Shown here piece by piece: positions 29,744 through 38,944 of a DNA stretch of 64,000 bases. How positions within the stretch are numbered: position 1 is the first letter of the stretch; each line of letters begins with the position of its first letter. Made by a program: the position numbers and the translations under genes. The DNA is taken from the NCBI RefSeq assembly GCF_008520305.1, contig NZ_ML703264.1:147966-211965 (forward strand), read 5' to 3'. The DNA comes from Mesorhizobium sp. SARCC-RB16n (lineage in GTDB: Bacteria; Pseudomonadota; Alphaproteobacteria; Rhizobiales; Rhizobiaceae). The notes beneath the pieces were generated by a model. The model saw nothing but the letters and a program-made list of their open reading frames with translations. It was not told the origin of the DNA and did not search any database.

Positions 29744-31255
29744 ATGGCACGCTTCATCAGGCTATCGCCCGCCGACAACATCGTCCTGGCGGTAGACCCA
29801 CTGGCGGCCGGCGAGAAGGCCGGCGACATCGCCGCGAGGGCGCGCATACCGCGCGGCCACAAGATGGCCATGCGCGACATCCCCGCGGACGAACCGATCG
29901 TGAAATACGGCCAGACCATCGGCTTCGCACGCGGATCGATCACGGCCGGGGACTGGGTGCACGAGCACAATGTTTATTTGCGCGATTTCGAACGTGACTA
30001 CGGCTATGGCGAAACCGCCAGGCAGACACCTGTTCTTCCGGACGACGAGCGGGCAAATTTCATGGGTTATCGCAGGCCGAACGGCAAAGTCGGCACGCGC
30101 AACTACATCGCCGTCCTGACCTCGGTGAACTGCTCGGCCAGCGTTGCACGGTTCATCGTCGAGGAGGTCAACCGCTCCGGCATCCTGCGCGACTATTCCA
30201 ATATCGACGGCATCATTTCGCTCGTACACGGCACCGGCTGTGGTATCGACACCAAGGGTCCGGCCTACGATCTGTTGAAGCGCACGCAATGGGGGTTTGC
30301 CACCAATCCCAATGTCGGCGGCGTGCTGATGGTCGGGCTCGGCTGCGAGGCCTTCCAGATCCCGCGCTGGATGCAATCCTACAACATCGAGGAAAGCACC
30401 ACCTTCCGTACGATGACGATCCAGGAGACCGGCGGAACACGCAAGACCGTCGATGCCGGCGTGAGGGCCATCGTCGAGATGCTGCCGACAGTCAACGCCG
30501 CTGAGCGCACGCCGCAGCTGGCCTCCGAACTGGTGCTGGCGCTGCAATGCGGCGGCTCGGACGGCTATTCCGGCATCAGCGCCAATCCGGCGCTTGGCGC
30601 CGCGGTCGACCTGCTCGTCGCGCAAGGCGGAACCGCAGTGCTGTCGGAGACGCCGGAGATCTACGGCGCCGAGCATCTTTTGACGCGACGCGCCGAAAGC
30701 CATGCCGTCGGCGAAAAACTGATCGAGCGCATCCGCTGGTGGGAGGATTACACCGCCCGGCACGACATGGAGATGAACAACAATCCCTCGCCCGGCAATA
30801 AGCTCGGCGGATTGACGACGATCCTGGAAAAGTCACTCGGCGCGTCGGCCAAGGGCGGCACCACCAACCTGCGCGCTGTGCTGGAATATGCCGAGCCGAT
30901 CAACGAGCGCGGCCTCGTCTTCATGGACACGCCCGGCTACGATCCGGTCTCGGCAACCGGCCAGGTGGCCCGCGGCGCCAACATATTGTGCTTCACCACG
31001 GGGCGCGGCTCGGCCTTCGGCTGCAAGCCGACGCCGTCGATCAAGCTCGCCTCGAACTCGTACATCTTCGAGCAGATGCACGAGGACATGGACATCAATT
31101 GCGGCGACATACTGGACGGCGTGACGTTGGCTGAGAAGGGCCAGGAGATCTTCCAAGAAATCTTGCGCGTCGCCTCCGGCGGGCGCACCAAGTCGGAAGC
31201 GCTGGGCTATGGCGACAACGAGTTCGTGCCGTGGAGCCTTGGCGCGACCATGTAG
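29744..31255 (+). CDS. UxaA-family sugar-acid dehydratase
   Basis: This 503-residue protein is of the altronate/galactarate dehydratase family. It has an N-terminal SAF domain (residues about 5-95; NIVLAVDPLAAGEKAGDI, HEHNVYLRDFERDYG) and a large catalytic domain. The latter contains GYRRPNGKVGTRNYIAVLTS, HGTGCGIDTKG, LALQCGGSDGYSGISANPAL and NNNPSPGNKLGG. The family removes water from aldonic acids with iron or another divalent metal. It has its own GntR-type operator. Among the surrounding genes it probably dehydrates L-fuconate or a related aldonate to its 2-keto-3-deoxy form. Altronate remains an alternative. Confidence 0.88.
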   Translation: MARFIRLSPADNIVLAVDPLAAGEKAGDIAARARIPRGHKMAMRDIPADEPIVKYGQTIGFARGSITAGDWVHEHNVYLRDFERDYGYGETARQTPVLPDDERANFMGYRRPNGKVGTRNYIAVLTSVNCSASVARFIVEEVNRSGILRDYSNIDGIISLVHGTGCGIDTKGPAYDLLKRTQWGFATNPNVGGVLMVGLGCEAFQIPRWMQSYNIEESTTFRTMTIQETGGTRKTVDAGVRAIVEMLPTVNAAERTPQLASELVLALQCGGSDGYSGISANPALGAAVDLLVAQGGTAVLSETPEIYGAEHLLTRRAESHAVGEKLIERIRWWEDYTARHDMEMNNNPSPGNKLGGLTTILEKSLGASAKGGTTNLRAVLEYAEPINERGLVFMDTPGYDPVSATGQVARGANILCFTTGRGSAFGCKPTPSIKLASNSYIFEQMHEDMDINCGDILDGVTLAEKGQEIFQEILRVASGGRTKSEALGYGDNEFVPWSLGATM

Positions 31256-31295
31256 CGCCCGCAACGATCCGGCTCCGCGCCGGGCCGGGGCGCGG

Positions 31296-32319
31296 TCAGG
31301 AAATCAGCCTCTTGCTCTCCAGCGCCTGCCACAGTTCGTCCGGCAGCGCCCGCTCGAACCAGCCGATGTTCTGCCGCACCCGGTCCGGATGCTTGGCGCC
31401 GATCAGCACCGAGGTCACCGCGCGGTGCTTGTGAGGAAACTGGATGGCGGCCGCGGCGGGCGGCACGTCGAAGGCGGCGCAGGCTGCGGCCAGTTCATCG
31501 ACCTTGCGGGCGACGTCCTGCGGCACGTCCTGGTAGTCGAACTTGCGGTTGCCGCTGTTGCCGGCGGCAAGGATGCCGGAATTGAAGACACCGCCAATGA
31601 CGATCGACATGCCTTCGGCCAGCGCCTTCGCCAGGAGTGCGTCGGCGTTCTGCTCCAGCAGCGTGTGACGGCCAGCAAGCAAGGTGCAGTCGGGGCGCGC
31701 CTCGTTCATGGCGTCGACCACCACTTCGGCCTCGTTCACGCCGAGCCCGAAACCGCCGATGATGCCGGCATCGCGCAAGTCCGACAGCGCCCGGAAGCCA
31801 CCGCCCTTGGTCAGGGCCGACCAGTGGAAGGCGGCGGCATCCGCGTGGGTGATCCGGCCGATGTCGTGGACGAACAGCATGTCGATCCATGCCCGCCCCA
31901 TGCGCTGCTGGCTGTCGTCGAAGCTGCGCATGATGGCGTCGTAGGAGTAGTCGAAGACTTCGCGCAACGGCAGGCCGTTGTGCCAGCCGGCATCGAGCGG
32001 ATTCTTCTCGGCTTCCGGCGGCAGCGGTCGGCCTGGCCGCGCGCGCCATCAACCGGCCAACCTTGGTGCTGACGACGACTGGCGCTTGCGGTGCACGCTC
32101 GCGCAGGAAGAAGCCAAGCATGTGCTCGGCCCGGCCGAGGCCATACATCGGCGCGGCATCGAAATAGCCGATGCCGGCATCGAGTGCTGCCTGCAGCGTC
32201 GCCATCGAGGTCTCGGCATCGACCGGCGCGTAAAGCCCGCCGAGCGATGCACAGCCCATGCCCAGCGCCGTCAATTCCAACCCCGTGGTGCCCACGGCGC
32301 GCCGCTCAGTAACCTTCAC
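31296..32319 (-). pseudogene. Frameshifted aldo/keto reductase (D-threo-aldose/L-fucose dehydrogenase type)
   Basis: The N-terminal third (GTG 32319, preceded by AGGAGG; LELTALGMGCASLGGLYAPV, YFDAAPMYGLGRAEHMLG, STKVGRLM) is in one frame. From about 32040 the coding moves to another frame with PLPPEAEKNPLDAGWHNGLP, RAWIDMLFVHDIGR and GGVFNSGILA to the end. The break lies in a GCGCGCGCGG tract and fits a gain of one base or a loss of two. The catalytic Asp, Tyr and Lys are in the first part and the His in the second. The best family match by eye is D-threo-aldose 1-dehydrogenase, which oxidises L-fucose to its lactone. Confidence 0.8.
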
Positions 32320-32371
32320 GCGATCCTCCTTCGCCCGGTCCGCAAAATTCCGGGTATGATGGTTGCGAGGC

Positions 32372-32391
32372 TTGTTACACTAATATAACAA
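32372..32391. promoter_or_regulatory. GntR operator site 4 (divergent AKR/SDR promoter)
   Basis: TTGTTACACT-AATATAACAA is the most symmetrical of the four sites. Its outer arms TTGTTA/TAACAA pair perfectly and 8 of 10 half-site positions match. It lies 53 nt before the aldo/keto reductase start and 110 nt before the SDR start, so one operator could control both. Confidence 0.6.
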
Positions 32392-32501
32392 AGCCAGGCA
32401 ACTCGGATCGAAGCCCGGACAGGCCACCTGTTCCGGCGCATCGCAACTGGTGTTTGTCACCTGGGAATCCGCGACAAACTGGACGGGAGGAAACGCTCGA
32501 C

Positions 32502-33248
32502 ATGAACAGGATCGATCTGGACGGTCAGCACGCGATGGTGACCGGCGGCGCCCAGGGACTTGGCTTCGCCATGGCCAAGCGCTTTGTCGCCTCGGGCGCC
32601 ACCGTGACGCTCTGGGATATGGACGAAGCACGTCTCGAAGCCGCGAGGAAAGAACTCGGCAAGGCCGCGACCACGGTGGTGGTCGACATCTCAGACTGGG
32701 ACGCAGTGAATGCTGCCCGGGCCAGGACCGAGGAGATCGCCGACAAGATTTCCATCGTCGTGAATTCCGCCGGCATCGCCGGGCCGGCCGTGCCGCTCGA
32801 CGTCTATGACATCGATACGTGGAAGAAGATCATCGACATCAACGTCAACGGCACCTTCTACGTCAACCGCGCCGTCGTTCCCGGCATGAAGGAGCGCAAT
32901 TACGGCCGCATCGTCAACATCGCTTCCGTGGCGGGCAAGGAAGGCAACCCGAATGCCGCCGCCTATTCGGCCTCGAAGGCGGCCGTCATCGGCCTGACCA
33001 AGTCGCTCGGCAAGGAGCTCGCGCAATATGACATCGCGGTGAACTGCATTTCGCCCGCTACCGCCCAGACCCGCATCCTCGAACAGCTCACGCCCGAGCA
33101 TATCGAATATATGCGCTCGCGCATTCCGCGTGGCCGGCTGCTCGAAGTCGATGAGGCTGCCGCGATGGTCGCCTGGTTGGTCTCGAAGGAGAACAGCTTC
33201 ACCACCGCCTCGACATTCGACCTGTCGGGCGGACGCACCACCTATTAG
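32502..33248 (+). CDS. SDR-family dehydrogenase, probable 2-keto-3-deoxy-sugar-acid dehydrogenase
   Basis: This 248-residue short-chain dehydrogenase has the cofactor loop TGGAQGLGFAM, the structural NSAGIAG motif, Ser in NIASVAG and YSASK for the catalytic Tyr and Lys. It ends STFDLSGGRTTY. WDMDEARLEA after the second strand suggests NAD preference. GGGAGG lies 11 nt before the ATG. Next to a dehydratase and an aldose dehydrogenase, a role in oxidising 2-keto-3-deoxy-L-fuconate or a similar intermediate is likely. The gene stops 6 nt before the start of a PKS fragment that has no start codon of its own. Confidence 0.88.
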   Translation: MNRIDLDGQHAMVTGGAQGLGFAMAKRFVASGATVTLWDMDEARLEAARKELGKAATTVVVDISDWDAVNAARARTEEIADKISIVVNSAGIAGPAVPLDVYDIDTWKKIIDINVNGTFYVNRAVVPGMKERNYGRIVNIASVAGKEGNPNAAAYSASKAAVIGLTKSLGKELAQYDIAVNCISPATAQTRILEQLTPEHIEYMRSRIPRGRLLEVDEAAAMVAWLVSKENSFTTASTFDLSGGRTTY

Positions 33249-33254
33249 CTGTAA

Positions 33255-34286
33255 TTGCAGGCGCATATCAGCCTCGACTTTTTCGTCGTGTTCTCGTCGC
33301 TAGCTTCGCTGGGTCTCGCCGGTGGCAGCGATTATGCCTATGGCTGCGCCTTCCAGAACGCTTTCGCAGACTGGCGTGGCAGAGCCGTGGCGGCCGGGCA
33401 AAGACACGGCGCCAGCCACGCCATCAACTGGTCGCGCTGGCGGTGGGACAAATACGTCACCGCCAGTTTCGACGACTGGTTCGCATCGCTAGGCTATTCG
33501 TTCCTCGACATCGATACCGGGCTCGACGCCTGGCGCGCGATGATGCAGGGCGCGGGCACTGAAATCTTCGCCCTCAATGGTTGGCCGGATCGCATCTTCG
33601 ACCACCTCGATGTCGAGGCCGGATTGCTTCGTTCGACCCAAGCGGTGGACAACCCCGAGATAGCGAAGCATGCGCCGCGCGAACCCAACCCGAGGGACGC
33701 TGCCGTCGCCCTGACATCCGACCCCGCGAAGAGTTCCGTGCCGCCACGGCAAGGCAGCGCCGCGGTGGCGCCGCTCGCCGGCGAGCCGACCGGCGGACTT
33801 CAAGATACCCTGGCGGGAATCGTCCGCGACCTGCTCAAGCTCGACGCGCTCAATCCGCAGACCCCCTTCCCCAGCCGCGGCCTCGATTCCGTCATGGCGA
33901 TCCGGCTGATCGTTCTCGTCGAACAAAGGCTGTCGCGGCGTCTGACACCGAAGGAACTGCTGCAATATCCGTCGGTAGCCGCTTTGGCCGACTACATGCT
34001 TTCGGCCGAACCAAGGAGCGGAAATCCGGATCTCGCGCCTGTCGAGGAACTGGACGCTATCACGACCTATCTGGCGTCGAGCCTGAAGCGGATGCTGCAG
34101 GCCGATGAGATCGCGGCCGACGCCAAGTTCGGGCAGATCGGCGTGGATTCGATCATAGCCGTCAAGCTGGCCTCGGAGTTCGACAAGCGCTTTGCGATCG
34201 GCATCTCGCCGCGCTGGTTCATCGACTTCCCGTCCATAGACCGCATGGCGCATGAGATCGAAAAACGCCGGTCCGTCAGGCAGTGA
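33255..34286 (+). pseudogene. PKS remnant: ketoreductase tail and two carrier-protein domains
   Basis: The frame opens right after a stop codon (33252), 4 nt beyond the SDR gene. It begins inside a PKS ketoreductase: LDFFVVFSSLASLGLAGG and YAYGCAFQNAFADWR carry the Ser and Tyr, but the cofactor-binding half is absent. Two acyl-carrier domains follow, with phosphopantetheine serines in GLDSVMAIRL (near residue 209) and GVDSIIAVKL (near 295). A normal C-terminal end comes after them. There is no ribosome site or plausible start, so this is the 3' end of a much larger synthase gene, cut off by rearrangement. The strand is opposite to the KS gene at 20.8-22.6 kb. Confidence 0.82.
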
Positions 34287-34422
34287 CGCGCAGGGTAATT
34301 CCGCCCACAGCCGATTGATGCCCCGACGGGTTCATTCGCAGGCCTGATTGGGTCTATAAAGGGCGGCGCGCCAGTCCGGCGCGGACAATCGCCAGCCTGT
34401 CACGCACAACAGGAAAGATCGC

Positions 34423-35691
34423 ATGCCGGAATTGCCCTTTACGTCGTCGAGCTCCGGGGCCTGGCGCGATGCGCCGTGGCATCGTTCCTGGTTGAAGAAG
34501 CGGGCCGATATCCTGTTCGATCTTTTCGATCCGGTCGCCATCAACCCGCAAGGCGGTTTCTTCGATCTCGACCCGACCGGCAATCCGCTGCCGGGCAGCG
34601 CCGTCAGGCAGATCCACACCACCGCGCGAGCCGTCCATTGCTACGTTATCGCCAGCCTACTCGGCCGGCCCGGAAGCGACCGGATGATCGATCACGGCAT
34701 GCGCTCTCTCTGGCAGTCGCATCGCGACGCGAAGCATGGCGGCTATATGTGGTCACTCGACGACGGGGGACCGAGAGACGCAAGCAAACAGGGCTACGGC
34801 CACGCCTTCGTGCTGCTTGCGGCCTCGAGCGCGAAGCTGGTGGGCCATCCTTTGGCCGACGGCATGCTGGGCGACGTCACGACGATTCTCAACGACCGGT
34901 TCTGGGAAGAACAGCACGGCGCCATTACGGAAGAGTTCGAGCGCGACTGGAGGCCGATGCGCGGCTACCGAGGCCAGAATTCAAACATGCATCTGACCGA
35001 GGCGTTGATGGCCGCCTATGAGGCGACCGCAGATCAGGACTATCTGCGCAAGGCGGAGCGCATCGCGGATCTGATCATCAACCGCCGTGCCCGCGAATGC
35101 GATTTCCGCGTCGCGGAGCATTTCGACGAGCAATGGGCGATCGACCGCTCCTACAAGGCGGTCAACGAGATGTTTCGCCCGTCAGGCACGACGCCGGGTC
35201 ACTGGCTGGAATGGGCGAGGCTGACCCTCCAGCTATGGGTGCTGGGCGGCAAAAAACAGGACTGGATGCTGGAGGCCGCGGAGACGCTGTTCCGGCGCTC
35301 AGTGGAATTGGGATGGGATGAAGCCAAGGGCGGCTTCTTCTACACGCTAGACTGGGCCGATAAGCCGGCATTCCGGTTCAAGCCCTGGTGGCCGATCGCC
35401 GAGGCCGCGGGCGCGGCCTCCTTCCTGGTCGAGCACCGCCCGAGCGCCTTCCATGAAGAATGGTACCGGCGCATCTGGAACACGATCGCCGAGGCCTATA
35501 TCGACCGCGAGCATGGCGGGTGGTTCGAGGAGCTGGATGAGGGATTGCAGCCGGCGCATTCGCTGTTTGTCGGCAAGGCCGATTTGTACCACGCACTGCA
35601 GGCCTGCCTGATACCGCTCTATCCGGCGCAAGGGAGCCTAACGAACGTGATCCGCAAACGATATGACGCTCCCTCAACAAGGATTTCTTAG
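34423..35691 (+). CDS. AGE-family sugar epimerase/isomerase
   Basis: This 422-residue (alpha/alpha)6-barrel protein is of the N-acylglucosamine 2-epimerase family, which includes aldose-ketose isomerases of mannose and sulfoquinovose pathways. Family stretches are GGFFDLDPTGNPLPG, KHGGYMWSLDDGGPRDASKQ, YGHAFVLLAASSAKLVG, RGYRGQNSNMHLTEALMAAY with the conserved N-x-x-MH, and KPWWPIAEAAGAASFLVEHR with its catalytic-type His region. AGGAAAG precedes the ATG. It follows the PKS remnant by 136 nt and is convergent with the RND operon. The exact sugar is not predictable. Confidence 0.82.
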   Translation: MPELPFTSSSSGAWRDAPWHRSWLKKRADILFDLFDPVAINPQGGFFDLDPTGNPLPGSAVRQIHTTARAVHCYVIASLLGRPGSDRMIDHGMRSLWQSHRDAKHGGYMWSLDDGGPRDASKQGYGHAFVLLAASSAKLVGHPLADGMLGDVTTILNDRFWEEQHGAITEEFERDWRPMRGYRGQNSNMHLTEALMAAYEATADQDYLRKAERIADLIINRRARECDFRVAEHFDEQWAIDRSYKAVNEMFRPSGTTPGHWLEWARLTLQLWVLGGKKQDWMLEAAETLFRRSVELGWDEAKGGFFYTLDWADKPAFRFKPWWPIAEAAGAASFLVEHRPSAFHEEWYRRIWNTIAEAYIDREHGGWFEELDEGLQPAHSLFVGKADLYHALQACLIPLYPAQGSLTNVIRKRYDAPSTRIS

Positions 35692-35893
35692 ACCGCGGCT
35701 GAATCCGCCAAGGCGTCCGACGCAGGCCGCTCGAAGAGGGCCCAACGCCGCCTCCAGCATGAAGGACTGTTCGGGCAGCGGTTCGGCGTTGCCGGATGGC
35801 CGGGCTCTGGACGGTTGAGGAAAGCATCCGCGGCCAGAATCCCCGCGCCCGCGGCTCCGTGCGCCCGCCGGATCGAAAGCGGATAGCCTCGCG

Positions 35894-38800
35894 TCATCGC
35901 TGTTCGACATCGCGCGGTATCCTGAACCAGGTGACATAGAGAGCAGGCAGGAACAGGAGGGTCAGAACCGTTCCTACGATGATGCCGCCCATCATCGCGT
36001 AGGCCATGGGTCCCCAGAATACCTCGCGAGAGATCGGGATGAGGGCAAGGGTGGCCGCGGCCGCGGTCAGCATGATGGGTCGCATACGATGCTCGGTCGC
36101 TTCCACCACCGCCTTCCATGGCGGCGTTCCCGCAATCCGCAGCTCTTCGATCTGGACGATCAGAATGACCGAGTTGCGGATGAGAATCCCAATGAGAGCC
36201 AATATGCCCAGCAGCGCAACAAAGCCGAGCGGCGCCTTGCTGAGAAGCAGTGCCGCAACAACGCCGATGAGTGCCAATGGCGCGACCGCGAAGACCAGGA
36301 ACAAGCGGTGGAAGCTCTGGAGCTGGATCATCAGAAGCGTTGCCATGGCGAAGAGCATAATCGGCGCGACGGCAACGATGGGTCCTTGCGCTTCGCCGCT
36401 TTGCTCGACGGATCCACCGACTTCGACGGAATATCCCGCAGGCAAGGTCTTCTTGAAAGCCTCGACCCTGTCTGCCAGCGCCGCCACGATGGTCGCCGGC
36501 TGAGTCGCACCGCTCACGCCAGCTTTGATCGTGATGGTCGGAATCCGGTCGCGCCGCCAGATTGTCGGTTGCTCGAGCTCGTAGCGGAACCTGGCTACCG
36601 AGGAGAGCGGGACCGTCTGACCGCTACTGCTTGCCAATTGGAGGTCGAGCAGTGTGTCGATCGATCCGCGCTCCTTCGCCTCGGCTCGGTCAATCACGTC
36701 GACCAGATAGATGTCATCCCGGACCTTTGTTACGGTGTCGCCTTCGACAACACCATTCAAGGCCGTGGCAATATCCTGCGAGGACACGCCAAGCTGTCTT
36801 GCCTTGTCCTGAAGAACGTCGATCTTCACCACGCGCGCCGGCTCGCTCCAGTTGGATGCAAGATTGGTCAACAATGGATGCGAGCCAACGATCAGCCCAA
36901 GTTTCTGCGCAAGGTTGCGCACGGTCTGAAGGTCGGGGCCGGACACACGATACTGAACCGGCTTGCCAACCGGCGGCCCGATGTCGAGGAGCTTCACATA
37001 GGCGTCGGTCCCAGGGAAGGTTTTCTGCAGATACTCCTGGAGTTCCCGCCTGAGCTTGTCGCGGACGTCGAGACCTTTGGTCACAATGATCGTCTGTCCG
37101 ACAGAGACATCGGACGGCTGGACATCGAACGACAGGATGAACCGGGGGGCTCCCATCCCAACGTAAGTCGACCAATGGTCGATATCGCGATTGCCCGCGA
37201 GCTTCTCGCGCTCGAACTGCGCCATCTGCCGGCTCGTCTCGCTGATGGAGCTGTTTTGTGGAAGGTTCCAGTCAACGATGAGTTCGGGACGGTCCGAGTT
37301 CGGAAAGAACTGCTGCTGCACCAGCGACATGCCACCGAGCGATATGGCGAAGACGAGCACGGTCGCAGCGATCGTCAGCCATCGCCACCTTAGGCAGAAC
37401 TGAAGCAAGCGTGAAAACACCCTCGCGAACCACCCCTTCCGCTCGGCGTGCTTTTTCATCGTCTTCGGCAGTATCGTCACGCCGAGGAGCGGCGTGAACA
37501 CCACCGCGACCACCCATGAGACAACAAGGGACACCGCAACGACGACGAAAAGGGTGAAGACGAACTCGCCGGCGCTGCTTTTGTTGAACGCCACCGGGAT
37601 GAAGCCTGCCACAGTGACGAGCGTGCCGGTCAGCATCGGAAAGGCCGTCGACGTATAGACATGGGTGGCGGCCTTCCTCAGGCTGTCCCCCATTTCCAGG
37701 CGCGCCACCATCATTTCGGTGGCGATCATCGCATCATCGACCAGAAGACCAAGAGCGATGATAAGCGCCCCAAGCGAGATTCGTTGAAGCGAAACGCCGG
37801 TATACAGCATCACCACGAAAGTGATGGCGAGAACGAGCGGGATGGAGATCGCCACGATCAGACCAGCTCTCATGCCCAAGCTGATGAAGCTTATGACAAG
37901 CACGATGGCGATCGCCTCGAACAAGGCGTGCGTGAAGCCCGACACCGCTTCGTCCACCACGGCTGGCTGGTCAGAAACCTGGTCCACGGACACGCCGGCC
38001 GGCAGCTCCTGAGCGATGCCGTGCATCGTCTTTTTGAGCGACTCGCCGAACTCCAGGAGATTGCCGCCTGCTTTCATGCCGACTGCAAGAGCAATCGCCG
38101 GCTTGCCGTTGAAGCGAAACAGGGAGGTCGGAGGATCGACATATCCACGCGTGATCGTGGCTACGTCCGTCAGTGGAAAGAACCGGTCATTCACTCTCAG
38201 GTTGATCGCTCGCAGCCCTTCCTCGGAAACGAAACTGCCACCGACGCGCAGCGCAATGCGTTCGGCTCCGGTATCGATGAAGCCGGACTGGGTGATGGCG
38301 TTCTGGGCCTGCAGCGTCGAGATGAGCGCAGAGCGATCGATGCCGAGAGCCGCCATTTTGCGCGTCGAGAATTCGAGATAGATCGCCTCGTCCTGTGCTC
38401 CGACGATGTCGATTTTGCCAACATTCGCGACCGTAAGGACCTTCGTTCGGGCATCCTCCACCAGATCGCGCAGCTGGCGTTGGCTCAGTCCATCGGCGGA
38501 GAAGGCGAAGATATTGCCGTAGACGTCGCCAAACTGGTCGTTGAAGAATGGACCGACCACGCCAGAGGGGAGGTCATTGTGAATGTCGGCGATCATGTTG
38601 CGCACGCGCGACCATGTGGGGCGGACATCCCTGGCCTTGGTATCCGCCAGCAGATCGACAAAAATAACGGTCTGGCCAGCTGTGGTGATGCTGCGGGTAT
38701 GATCGAGATTGTCGAGTTCCTGCAGCTTCTTCTCGATGCGATCGGTGACCTGTTGCGTGATCTCCTGCGCGGAGGCTCCCGGCCATTGTGCCTGGATCAC

Positions 38801-38944
38801 CATCGTCTTGATGGTGAAGGAAGGATCTTCTTCGCGCCCGAGCTGGACATACGCGAGGGCGCCAGCCAGCGCGAAGGCGACCATGAAGTACCAGACCAGC
38901 GAGCGATGCTCGAGCGCCCAGTCAGAGAGGTTGAATTTTTTCAC
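35894..38944 (-). CDS. RND efflux pump inner-membrane subunit
   Basis: This 1016-residue proton-driven RND pump has twelve predicted helices and two large periplasmic loops. After the first helix comes QLGREEDPSFTIKTMVIQAQ. GLLVDDAMIATEMMVARLEM carries the paired Asp residues of helix 4. The second half begins about LRWRWLTIAATVLVFAISLG. The start is GTG 38944, overlapping the adaptor stop as GTGA. It is the last gene of a three-gene operon with two adaptors. It has the HAE1-like single-component length but closer wording to the TriC-type pumps. No outer-membrane factor is encoded in this operon; the NodT-type gene at 51.5 kb could serve. Confidence 0.9.
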   Translation of the reverse strand: MKKFNLSDWALEHRSLVWYFMVAFALAGALAYVQLGREEDPSFTIKTMVIQAQWPGASAQEITQQVTDRIEKKLQELDNLDHTRSITTAGQTVIFVDLLADTKARDVRPTWSRVRNMIADIHNDLPSGVVGPFFNDQFGDVYGNIFAFSADGLSQRQLRDLVEDARTKVLTVANVGKIDIVGAQDEAIYLEFSTRKMAALGIDRSALISTLQAQNAITQSGFIDTGAERIALRVGGSFVSEEGLRAINLRVNDRFFPLTDVATITRGYVDPPTSLFRFNGKPAIALAVGMKAGGNLLEFGESLKKTMHGIAQELPAGVSVDQVSDQPAVVDEAVSGFTHALFEAIAIVLVISFISLGMRAGLIVAISIPLVLAITFVVMLYTGVSLQRISLGALIIALGLLVDDAMIATEMMVARLEMGDSLRKAATHVYTSTAFPMLTGTLVTVAGFIPVAFNKSSAGEFVFTLFVVVAVSLVVSWVVAVVFTPLLGVTILPKTMKKHAERKGWFARVFSRLLQFCLRWRWLTIAATVLVFAISLGGMSLVQQQFFPNSDRPELIVDWNLPQNSSISETSRQMAQFEREKLAGNRDIDHWSTYVGMGAPRFILSFDVQPSDVSVGQTIIVTKGLDVRDKLRRELQEYLQKTFPGTDAYVKLLDIGPPVGKPVQYRVSGPDLQTVRNLAQKLGLIVGSHPLLTNLASNWSEPARVVKIDVLQDKARQLGVSSQDIATALNGVVEGDTVTKVRDDIYLVDVIDRAEAKERGSIDTLLDLQLASSSGQTVPLSSVARFRYELEQPTIWRRDRIPTITIKAGVSGATQPATIVAALADRVEAFKKTLPAGYSVEVGGSVEQSGEAQGPIVAVAPIMLFAMATLLMIQLQSFHRLFLVFAVAPLALIGVVAALLLSKAPLGFVALLGILALIGILIRNSVILIVQIEELRIAGTPPWKAVVEATEHRMRPIMLTAAAATLALIPISREVFWGPMAYAMMGGIIVGTVLTLLFLPALYVTWFRIPRDVEQR

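Noticed and set aside
20806-32319. Programmed ribosomal frameshifting as the explanation for the broken frames
   Set aside because: No slippery heptamer with a downstream structure was seen at the breaks, and four unrelated families are affected. Small indels or sequencing errors are simpler.
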